Origin: Welwitschia mirabilis
Taxonomy: Eukaryota > Gnetophyta > Gnetopsida > Welwitschiales
DNA: 58,966 bases
Direction of reading: 5' to 3'
Assembly (NCBI GenBank): GCA_051453625.1
Contig: JBOZIK010000001.1
Location: forward strand, 288,186,293-288,245,258
Positions 22,580 through 31,744 of this stretch are shown here, in pieces. The translations under genes were made by a program, and so were the position numbers. The notes below the pieces were generated by a model. It did no database searches. It saw nothing but the letters and a program-made list of their open reading frames with translations, and was not told the DNA's origin. Each line of letters opens with the position of its first letter. Position 1 is the first letter of the stretch.

Positions 22580-24150
22580 AAGCATTTTTCATTTCCTCAT
22601 AAATAAAGTGAAAAGAAATAGAAGAAAGCCAATTAGTAAAAAGGATAAAGCAGAATACTCTAGCATAAAGATCTTACATTGTCAACATAGAGTTCATATG
22701 AAAAGATATTTCAAGTTAGTAACATAAGAAGGATTTGCACTAAATTTAAAGTTATGGTTTTAATTCTAAATAAAACATATTTTTTATAAACAAATTCGTT
22801 GTAATTAAAGTTTTAAGAATTCCAATTATTCCACCTTCATTGAGTAGAAAAATCCATCCCAAATTTTAAGTATGTTTGCTTATCATAATTATAAGAAAGA
22901 GACTCAAAGTATTATGAAATATAAAATAAGCCCTAAAAAAAGAGAAGAAAAACATAACAAGAAAATATAAAAAAAAAAAGAAATGCAAGAACACTTGATA
23001 AGATAAAAGGTAAGCTGGAGATAAAATTAATCGTAAAATATGAAAGCAAGAGTATGGTCAGTAGAAGACCAAAGAACTAGAGATAATGACAAGATAAAAT
23101 CCTATTAAGATGATATTCGAATGCAAAAATGGTTTTGATGTGTCTAAATAAAAAAACTTAAGAATATGAAAAATATAATAGACATAAAGGTATATGAAGA
23201 AAATTAAAAACTTTACCCTAAATGTTAAGCTAACTAAACTAATGATAATCATCATAAAACTGCTTGATAGTGTAAGATTTAGTACTAAATCATAATAAGC
23301 TTCATGTAATAGGGAAAATAATTTCAAAAATATCAAATGATTCTTCTATAAAGTATTAAGATAATGTCAAGACTAAAATCAATCTAATCACTTACTAAAT
23401 AAACAATAAAAATTTTTAATATATCATCAAATGATCAATATATTTGATCATGTTCATGGAGTTATGGCTTTAGAGTTATAGAAATCAAATCAATCAGTGT
23501 TAAAAAAATACTAGTCATTATGATGAAGGAAGTGCAATCATTACCAAACTAGTGATAACTCATAAGTTGAGATTAGATCATGACTAACTAATTCTTTTCT
23601 GGAGTTCCCCCAAGTACCATATCATACTGCCAAAGGTCCTTTTTCAAGAAAATTTACCCTCATATTCTTGTAATAGGATATCATGGAATTTATTTGGATA
23701 TTCCATTTTTTTTAAAAGAATAGATTATGGTTTGCTTTTTAAAATATTAATTACTCATTGAAATAATAAATTAACTAAAGACAAATTAGTCAATTAGCAT
23801 CTGATTTGACATAACTAGTACTTAAGTAGAAGTTATCACAGGCATTGAAGTTTATAGATATTAGAAGGTTTTAGGTTAGATGAAGTTCAATCTTTATCAT
23901 TCTAAACTTCCAAAGTGAATAATTACTTTCATGAAAACTTATATGAAATCTAATACAAAACCAAGTTAGTAAATGATAAAATAGTAAAATGATTCAACCA
24001 AAGAATTTGGGTAAGAAACCATCTGGATAATAATAAAGGGAATGTATTCCTCTTGGGTAAGATTATCATCTAGGTCAATTTCTTTAATTATATTTATAGT
24101 ATAATGATAATTATTAGGTAATTTATATAACTTCAACTATTATAAAAATT
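22580..24150 (-). other. Element E long 3' untranslated region
   Basis: This lies between the integrase C-terminus and the polypurine tract. On the minus strand, 23580-23680 (GGTAAATTTTCTTGA..GGACCTTTGGCAGT) matches the F 3' region at 43770-43805. It contains TCTAGATGAT-like words near 24064-24084. An open frame at 23058-23336 is hydrophobic and AT-driven; I do not regard it as a gene. Confidence 0.6.
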
Positions 24151-24373
24151 TTTTAAGCCTTTCATTAGTGTTTAAATTGGAAATCTCAATGAGCCATTAA
24201 AATGCACTTTTTTTAATCTAGTGAGGCCCTAGCCATTTAGAGGTCAATTTATTATGAAGAAGATGCACTCAAGTATTGAATAATATAATCAAATCATCAT
24301 GTTAAAAAGATTTAGAAATAATATTTTTATCATGATAAAATATTGCATGAGATTTTTCGATGAGTTATCTATG
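24150..24373 (-). pseudogene. Element E integrase, C-terminal part (left of B)
   Basis: The minus strand gives YHDKNIISK, then LFNT.VHLLHNKLTSKWLGP. The gypsy integrase C-terminus is FHDK.I..K..LLFNSRL.LFPGKLRSRW.GP. It is cut at 24373 by the insertion of B and resumes at 31283. Confidence 0.85.
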
Positions 24374-24378
24374 AATAG
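24374..24378. repeat. Target-site duplication of B, left copy (AATAG)
   Basis: AATAG lies directly before the LTR start. The identical AATAG lies directly after the 3' LTR at 31278-31282. Confidence 0.9.
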
Positions 24379-24422
24379 TATTAACATGTAAAAATTTACA
24401 TTTATATCAAGTGTTTCATGTT

Positions 24423-24538
24423 AACTTATTATAAACAAAAGATATTAGTTTAATTATTTTAATAATAAAAGATATATCTTAACTTATTATAAACAAAAGA
24501 TATTAGTTTAATTATTTTAATAATAAAAGATATATTTT
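24423..24538. repeat. 58-bp tandem duplication in the B 5' LTR
   Basis: Copies 24423-24480 and 24481-24538 differ at one position near the end. The 3' LTR has only one, more diverged, version. The duplication therefore arose after insertion, or is an assembly artefact. Confidence 0.9.
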
Positions 24539-24805
24539 ACTACTTTGAAAATAAAATTTAATATTATGTTTTTCTTTATAATAATTATAGTTCTTTAGCC
24601 ATGTTTTGGAAGATATGACAGAAGATGGACATAATTCCACACAAAATAATAATAACAATGGAGACATGATGTGATAACATGTAGCAATAGCATTGAAAGA
24701 CATGTGACAGAGGCATGTGGAGGTAGCATTGGAGACATGTGGTGATAGCACTAGTTAGTAGAGGAATTTGACTCCAAATGCCATATGTTGAAGTCATCAT
24801 AATGT

Positions 24806-25015
24806 AAGATTCCACCTAAAACTATATGACAATCTCCACCAAATGCTATAAGATTACCTTTACCAAATGCTAAATGACAAAGAATCTATCTAATGATGGA
24901 GGACAAAATATTATCTATCTAATGCTTTAAAAGAGCCTTTATCAAATTCTATAAGATAAAATCTTATCTAACTAATACTAAATGATGAATATTCTACTTA
25001 ATATTACAAGCCAAA
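24806..25015 (+). repeat. Degenerate minisatellite inside the B LTR
   Basis: Six to eight imperfect units built on CTACCTAATGCTAYAAGATA, alternating with TTCACCAAATGCT. The same array is present at 30296-30500 in the 3' LTR. A (11918-11980) and C (37160-37215) have only one or two such units, so the array expanded in the B lineage. Confidence 0.65.
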
Positions 25016-25046
25016 GGCTCTTAATCACTGCAATCCTATCCTCACC

Positions 25047-25055
25047 TATAAAAGG
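25047..25055 (+). promoter_or_regulatory. TATA box of the B 5' LTR
   Basis: TATAAAAGG after CTCACC. It is conserved at 30535-30543 in the 3' LTR and in A and C. Confidence 0.6.
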
Positions 25056-25741
25056 GCCTTGAACCCTCACTTGTAAGGATCCTTTATTTGAGAAAGGTAT
25101 AGAGCCTTTAAAGGATCTTAAGAGTCCTTCCTTCTTCTTTCATATTTAATGTACTACGCATTATTTATAATTTAATACTAAATAATTATTGCTTTTAATT
25201 ATTAGTTTCAATTTACTTTGTACTAGGAATGCTTAAGTAATAATGCACTATTAAGTTTTACTTTGGTCATTGAGTAGATTTAATAATTTAATTGATCTTC
25301 ATCTTTTTAGTTGCATAGATCTTATGGATTACAGATTCATGCTTTCTATGTTTATTACAAGGCTATGAAGGATTGGTAACTATCTAATTCATCAATACTC
25401 AAATAATGAATGAGATTATATCACCATGACCTAAGCTTTTATACTTGATAGTATAAATTTTATTTTAAATTAGTGTTGTATATGATCAAGTGAGGACTTG
25501 TAGGAGGATGAATTAGGCATACTTGAATCTTATTTACTTTCGACTTTTTTAGATGAAGTTTTAAAATAAATCTCAACTTTCTCTTCTTTTTCTTTTCTTT
25601 TTTTCTATTTTTATAACTTGCAAGTTAGCAAGAGTTAGTGTAATTTCTATTTATTTAATCCCCAATTATCCTTATAAAAGAATGAGAACTAAGTATAAAT
25701 TAGTTTTAAATCTAGTTTATTATATTACATTAATTAGATTT

Positions 25742-25759
25742 TGGTGCCATTATTAGGGA
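25742..25759 (+). other. Primer-binding site of element B
   Basis: TGGTGCCATTATTAGGGA, the best preserved family 1 site here, matching TGGCGCCGTTGCCGGGGA at 13 of 18 positions. It lies five bases after the LTR end. Confidence 0.85.
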
Positions 25760-26694
25760 TAATGGCATGGCAGCTACTCAGAAGGAGTACAACTTTTTCT
25801 TTCTTGTAAGTTTTTAGTTATATTTTATTTTTTCTAATGATGGGTACTACTCCTTTCTAATGATAACCAAACTAGTTCATTCTCCCTTTCTATTGTGTTC
25901 TATTTAGTGGTTGGTATTGGTCCCTTCTAGTGATATCCAAGATAGTCCTATTTAGATCTTTTTTAAATAATTAACTTATTCTTATGTAGGTCAAATAGTT
26001 TATTATTGGTAGCCTAAGAAAAAAAATTTAAAAATTTTCATTAAATTTACATGCTTCTAATTTTTTTGTAATTTTAATTTTGCATTTTCTGTGTGAGCTT
26101 ACTACTTAAAAAAATAATAAAATCTAAAAAATTTTTTATAAATTTTCATCAAGAGTGAATTCATTTACATTCTCATTTTTATTTTTCTTTATATGACCCT
26201 ACAACATTATTTAATCCACAAGATGATTTTAAAATTATTTGTTTTTTCTGAAACATTAACTCCCATTCTAACAGGTTCTACTACCTTCTCTCACCAGTGT
26301 CGTTAACCACTCTACATAAAAAATTCTAAAAGAATCCTAGAATTCTTTTTTTAACTGAGTTAAATTTTCCAAACAACAGGGCCCTTTTAAAATCTAAATA
26401 GTTAATAAAACATGAACCTTAAAGTTAAAATTGTAATTCTTTTTCTTGAAAACCTATTATGAGATATGCACATAATCCATTTAATATACCTTCTAAACCC
26501 TAATTTACTTATTGGAATAGTAATAATCCCTACAACACTCCAAATTGTATTCAACATAAAACTGTAAATGATTATATTAGGCTTAATAAAACCTTAGGGG
26601 ACTTCATTGAAATCAATTATTATAACCCTTACTCTTCACCCTACTTCCCATATTTATTTAACTAGCACTCTCCACATTCTAATCAAACTCTTGC

Positions 26695-27190
26695 ATGTTG
26701 GAACTTGAAAATCCTTATCATGAACTAAGAGAGTCTAATCCCTTATCTTCCTTCATCCATCATGATCCTTCGCCTTCACCATCATCTTCACATTCATCAT
26801 TCTTTAGTCCACATCCTTCATCAGCATTCTCATATTCTTCATCATCTAATCATCACCCATCAACTTCAAACAACCAACAAATCACCTTATCTCCTTTTAA
26901 GAGTACCTTTTAAAAAATTTTATAAGGTAGTTTTAAATCTTCTTCTAACACTTAATAATCCTCTTCTAAGCCCTTGGAAGACATCCTCATAAGATTCATT
27001 GAAGCCTAAATGCAAACAAATGAAAGACTTGAAGAAAGCATAAACCAAACAATTTAAAGTATAGAGTAAAAAATCCAATAGTTAAACTAAGTCATTACTC
27101 ATATCTTTAGTACACTTAATCAAGAAAAAAAGGAGGAACTACCCACATTCCATAAGCTTAAAAACTTAGAAAACTTTGAAGGAACTAATG
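26695..27190 (+). pseudogene. Element B: gag C-terminal remnant
   Basis: An open stretch 26695-26913 encodes 72 residues rich in Ser, Pro and His (SPSPSSSHSSFFSPHPSS). After a few stops and a frameshift, 26970-27170 reads LEDILIRFIEA.MQTNERLE, then ESINQTI.SIE.KIQ.LN, then THIFSTLNQEKKEELPTFHK. This matches the coiled-coil end of Athila/Tat gag (family: a stretch around F, then QTN..L..LI......IE.QI.QL....ST...R..G.LPSQP). The gag core seen in A (ERFKDLL and PDEA motifs) is absent: the leader runs almost directly into this tail. Element C has the same arrangement. It is non-functional as it stands. Confidence 0.65.
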
Positions 27191-27198
27191 AAAATAAC

Positions 27199-28128
27199 AT
27201 GAATAACACCCAAAACATATCCCTTAGAAATGAAGAAAAAAGACTTAATGAAACCAATGATGAAATCCAAGAGGATTTTAGGTTTAGACATGCCTTAAAG
27301 AGAGATAGATTAGATGCGTATAGGCTTTACTTTAGAGTAGGATTAGATACTTCTGGTGATAACCAATTCATAGTAAGTGAGCAAACATATGAAGAAGAAG
27401 AAAATTTTGAATGCTATAAAATAGAGGATAAAAGCAACATTGATAAAATTGAACATATTCTTGAACCTTAACAAATGTCACTTGTACAAACTTATGAGAA
27501 ATAATTCCTTAGAAANNNNNNNNNNNNNNNNNNNNNNNNNNNNNNNNNNNNNNNNNNNNNNNNNNNNNNNNNNNNNNNNNNNNNNNNNNNNNNNNNNNNN
27601 NNNNNNNNNNNNNNNNNNNNNNNNNNNNNNNNNNNNNNNNNNNNNNNNNNNNNNNNNNNNNNNNNNNNNNNNNNNNNNNNNNNNNNNNNNNNNNNNNNNN
27701 NNNNNNNNNNNNNNNNNNNNNNNNNNNNNNNNNNNNNNNNNNNNNNNNNNNNNNNNNNNNNNNNNNNNNNNNNNNNNNNNNNNNNNNNNNNNNNNNNNNN
27801 NNNNNNNNNNNNNNNNNNNNNNNNNNNNNNNNNNNNNNNNNNNNNNNNNNNNNNNNNNNNNNNNNNNNNNNNNNNNNNNNNNNNNNNNNNNNNNNNATTG
27901 AACATATTCTTAAACCTTAACAAATGTCACTTATACAAACTTATGAGAAAGAATTCCTTAGAAATCTTAACAAAAAGAATAACATTAGCTAAGAGCTTAA
28001 ACATGATCCATCCCTTGAAAAATCTTTTTATCAACAATCCCTTAAACCAATCATGCCATCATTATCTTTTGAACAATACTTAAACCTTCATGATGAAGAT
28101 AAATCCACACCTTTAAAATAATATTATA
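27199..28128 (+). pseudogene. Element B: unrecognised conserved reading region
   Basis: The longest intact piece is 27199-27471 (90 codons). It is acidic and charged, with RHALKRDRLDAYRLYFRVGL followed by DTSGDNQFIVSEQTYEEEEN. It then continues through a 381-N gap flanked by a 68-base duplicate (27448-27515 / 27897-27964). After the gap come EFLRNLNKKNN, then PSLEKSFYQQSLKPIMPSLS and FEQYLNLHDEDKSTPLK. I do not recognise a domain. The corresponding part of C (33120-33530) aligns at the protein level (for example LLVQPYEEESF against SLVQTYEK, and QDLNLHDEHK against QYLNLHDEDK). This suggests a region once under coding constraint in this family. It takes the place where protease would start in an autonomous element. 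Confidence 0.55.
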
Positions 28129-28129
28129 A

Positions 28130-29914
28130 TACCTATTTTGATAATTAATCACCTATTATGATTTCCACTTCATCCTTGTCTTCACCCAAAAATAATGTCT
28201 TACATAAGTTATTAAGTAAACAGGAATAAACTACGATTTGGAAAATTACTGATTCCAAATGAATAATTTTACTACTAATTTTAATATTTTCTAAACTTTT
28301 TGAATTCATGTATAAATGTTTATAGGGATTTTGTCTCTTCTTTGAATGTGCTGTATAATCTTAGTTTATCATTTGAACATCCCATTCATTATTTTGAGTC
28401 TTCATATATGTAATACTTTAAGAAATGCCTTGAAAAAAAAATTTCTTTATGTGATTTTTAGTTAGGATTTTCTTTTAGATTAGATTTTTCTTTTAGAATA
28501 AATATTGTCTTAAGAAAATTAAAAATGATTAAAATTTTATGCTTGATACCCTTTCATATTTAAAACCACCCAAGCACTTCCACTTGTATAATCATAAATG
28601 TAAACACTTTTAGGTAGAAGATCCTAAATACCACCCACTCCATTGACCCACTTCCCATTCCTTCACCCTTCCCTTCTAGTCAACCATGAGTTCATTGGAT
28701 TTTATGATCTCGGTTGATGGCAGTACATGAATAAATCATTAATAAGTAATCACATTATTATTACAAATTAGGTAGAATTCAAGTTTACTTATAGTTTTCT
28801 GAGAAGAGATTTTTTCTTAATTTCTAGTTAACTTGTTAATATTTAGTTTTACTTAAGCTTTTCTAATGGGAAAATATGATTAAATTAAGGTGGAATCTAC
28901 TTTCATGTTAAGTGAATTGTTTTTTAAGTATTTTATGGGGACAAGAATTTTCTTGCTTAAGCTAATAAGCTAATGATCCATCTATGTGCATAAAAATGTA
29001 TTGAATATGAGAAGGATGATTACAAAGAAAAAAAAATATCTTCTTTTCAAAAGCACATTATTTTATGACCAATTAAAATTTAGTTAACTGCATCAGGGCT
29101 ATGAATGCTTATGGGCAATACAGCTCTAGTGATTTAATTTATAACATATTCAATTGAATCAGGGATATAAATTCTTCCTGGTAATGTGGCACTGACTCCT
29201 TCAGTCATTAACATGCTTAACTCTATTGGAAGGAGATGTCATAACACTAGATGCTTAATTAGATCAAACTACTTGAAATAATAAATAAAGCATAACTATA
29301 GAAAAGGAAATTAAGAATGAAAAAGGTGAAATTATAAGATTCTTTTATGTTTATTTTTCTTTAACTTATGTACTTGAAAATTTTTCTTAACTAATCTTAA
29401 CTTACTTATAGGTTTACTTAAAGGATACATTCTTTGTGTAATATTATGATACATTTAAATTTAAAATTAAATGCACAAAATTTTCAATAAATATGGCCAT
29501 TAACTTAGGTTCTCTATCTTTTGAATTTGTAGATGATGGATTTTCATTAGGTTTCATATTTAATGTTTTCTAAAAATTACATTTTAGTTTAATCCTTGCA
29601 TTGCATTATTTTTGCTAAGTACATGCATCAAATCATTCAATAGTCATGTAATTGACTTGTTCTCAAAAGCCTTCATAAAATTTTCTATTTTTTTAACTTT
29701 GAGGATAAAATTCAATTTTCGTTAGGGGGTGTGGTGTTTGGTTCTCATATCATTTTTTACCAAATTTTTCATTTCGATGCCTTAACTGTATAAAATTAGT
29801 TATAATGTTTTTCAGAGTTATATCATTCACACACTTCAGCACTTTTATTTAAATAATTTTTCCATGTTTAACCATGTTGTTATCCAATTTTTTCAATGGC
29901 ACTAGCAAAATTAT
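28130..29914 (+). other. Element B 3' region without recognised coding
   Basis: AT-rich, about 1.8 kb. It aligns with C at 33720-36570 (allowing for C's gap duplications), including TAGGGCTATGAATGCT-like blocks (29096, 35150) and the GTTAGGGGGTGTGGTG / GTTAGAGGGTATGGCAT block (29720, 36400). I see no open reading frame of note. Confidence 0.6.
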
Positions 29915-29926
29915 GGTTAAGGGAAG
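29915..29926 (+). other. Polypurine tract of element B
   Basis: GGTTAAGGGAAG directly before the 3' LTR start TG. Element C has CAGTTAAGGATA in the same place (36573-36584). Confidence 0.75.
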
Positions 29927-31277
29927 TGTTAACATGTAAAAATTAACATTTATATCAAGTGTTTTAAGATAATTTAATGTAAATAAAGAGATTAGTTTAA
30001 TTATTTTTATCATAAAATATGTATTCTATTATTTTTAAAATAAAATTTAATATTATGTTTTTCTTAATGATAATTGCAGATCTTTAGCCATGTTTTTGTA
30101 AACATAGAAAAAGATGTATATAATTTCACACAAAATAATGGTGGCAACTAAGACATGAGGTGGTGACACATAGCAGTAACATTAGAAGACATATGGCAGA
30201 GGCATGTAAAGGTAGCATTGGAGAAATATGGTGATATCACTAGTTGGTAGAGAAATCTAGCTCCAAAGGCCACATGTTGAAGTTATCATGATGAAGATTC
30301 CACCTAATAATATATGACAATCTTCATCAAATACTACAAGACAACCTTCATCAAATGCTAAATTATGAAGATTCTACCTAATACTAGAGGATAAAATCTT
30401 ATCTACCTAATTCTATAAGATAACCTTCACCAAATTCTACAAGATAAAATCTTATCTACATAATACCAAATGATAAAGATTCTACCTAATGCTACAAGCC
30501 AAAAGCTCTTAAACACCTCAATTCTACCCTTACCTATAAAAGGACCTTAAACCTCACCTGTAAGACTTCTTTATTTGTGCAAGAAACAAAGTCTTTGGAG
30601 CATCAAAATGTAATGGGATTCTGAGTACTTCCTTATGGAGTAAGCTTGTTTTAAGGAGCTTGAGGAGTTCTTTCTTCTTCCTTTATCTTTGATGTAACAT
30701 AAATTATTTTTAATTTAATACTAAAGAGTTGTTAATTTTAATTATTAGTTCTAATTTACTTTATACTAGGAATGCTTAAGTAGCAATGTATTATCAAGTT
30801 TTACTTTGGTCACTGAGTGGATTTGATAAGTTAATTGATATTTATCTTTTTAGTTTTATAGATCTTAGGCACTATAAATTCATACTTTCTATTTTTATTG
30901 CAAGGCTGTAAAGAATCATTAACTGTCAAATTCACTAACACTTAAATGGTGAATGATAGTATGTCACCATGACCTAAGCTTTTATACTTAATAGTATAAA
31001 GTTTGTTTTAGATTAGTGTTGTATATGATCAAGTAATGACTTACATGAGAAGGAATTAGACATACTTGGAGCTTACTTACTTTCCACTTTTCTAGATAAA
31101 GCTTTAAAACAAAGCTCAACTTCCTCTTCTTTCCCTTTTTTTTCCTTTTTTTTAATAACTTGTAAGTTAGCAAGGGTCAGTATGATTTTTTTATTTAACC
31201 CTTGATTATCCCTATGAGAGAATAATAACTAAGTACAAACTTAGTTTTAAATCTAATTTATTATACTACATTAATCA
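29927..31277 (+). repeat. Element B 3' LTR
   Basis: 1351 bases, starting TGTTAACATG and ending ATCA, so the original TG..CA ends are kept here. TATA box at 30535-30543. It lacks the 58-bp duplication of the 5' LTR. Confidence 0.9.
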
Positions 31278-31282
31278 AATAG
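31278..31282. repeat. Target-site duplication of B, right copy (AATAG)
   Basis: Identical to 24374-24378. Confidence 0.9.
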
Positions 31283-31740
31283 TATGATTTTGTTTCTCAT
31301 CAAGAAGCTGAAATTAGAGTAGTCTATGTTGAATATTATTATCAAAATCCATGACATTAAGTTAATTAATGGTTTTAAAAAAATTATAGCACACATCATT
31401 GAAAAAAACGCAAGCTTTATCATACACAAGTTTATAAGGGAAAAAACCAAGTGAATTACACCAAATGATATGGTAAGCCCAAAGCACATCATAAAGTTTG
31501 AAATACCATGACTTCTTATTTTGGGAAATTAGTTTTTAAAGAATTTTTTTATCTTGTTATTAGCATTTTCAACTTAATCATTGGTTTAATGATGATAAGC
31601 ATTGGCCATCCTATGCTTAATTCCAATAGAAATAAGGAGCTCCCTCAAAACTCTCTATCTTTTTTAGCTTAATCATTAGTTTGATGATGATAAGCATTGG
31701 CCATCCTATGATTAATTCTAGTGGTGTTATGCTAACTTAA
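31283..31740 (-). pseudogene. Element E integrase, core part (right of B)
   Basis: The minus strand around 31500-31625 reads SIGIKHRMANAYHHQTND.VE, then NANNKIKKFF. The family motif is YGVKHR.ATPYHPQTNGQVE..NREIK. Proline has become alanine or histidine, and the NGQ has become ND-stop. Toward 31283 it reads LNVMDFDNNIQHRLL.FQLLDE, matching the segment before the C-terminal YHDK motif found left of B. Joined across B, the order is continuous, which shows that B inserted here. The 5' part of E (reverse transcriptase, gag) is lost at about 31740, where C begins. Confidence 0.85.
31573..31721. repeat. Tandem duplication of the integrase motif in E
   Basis: 31573-31625 and 31669-31721 are near-identical 53-base copies 96 bases apart, both covering the KHRMANAYHHQTN segment. 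A functional integrase has one copy. Confidence 0.8.
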
Positions 31741-31744
31741 TTAA

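Larger units (their letters stand above)
24379..25736 (+). repeat. Element B 5' LTR
   Basis: 1358 bases. It starts TATTAACATG (TG decayed to TA) and ends ATTAATTA (CA decayed to TA). It aligns over its whole length with 29927-31277. It contains a tandem duplication not present in the 3' LTR (24423-24538), an array of GACATGTGG..AGCATTG units (24658-24755), a degenerate array of about 28-33 bases (24806-25015) and a TATA box. Confidence 0.9.
24379..31277 (+). mobile_element. Element B: complete non-autonomous LTR retrotransposon
   Basis: Length 6899 bases including a 381-N gap. In order: 5' LTR 24379-25736, PBS 25742-25759, leader, gag C-terminal remnant, unrecognised conserved reading region, long 3' region, polypurine tract 29915-29926, and 3' LTR 29927-31277. 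A perfect 5-bp target duplication AATAG flanks it. No protease, reverse transcriptase, RNase H or integrase can be seen, so it must have been moved by enzymes of another element, presumably an autonomous family 1 relative such as A, which shares LTR, PBS and leader. A hand comparison of about 130 LTR bases (24600 against 30085) shows differences at roughly a fifth of positions, so the insertion is old. It lies in the integrase of E. Confidence 0.9.

Noticed and set aside
23058-23336. 92-codon hydrophobic minus-strand frame
   Set aside because: Poly-Leu/Ile/Phe content is what AT-rich DNA gives by chance; it lies in the E 3' region and has no counterpart in F.
24512-24815. Two overlapping minus-strand frames rich in Cys, His and Met
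   Set aside because: They are antisense readings of the GACATGTGG-type repeats in the B LTR.
24806-25015. Regularly spaced repeats resembling a CRISPR array
   Set aside because: Units are degenerate, directly adjacent and without unique spacers, and they lie within an LTR that has a second copy 5.5 kb away.
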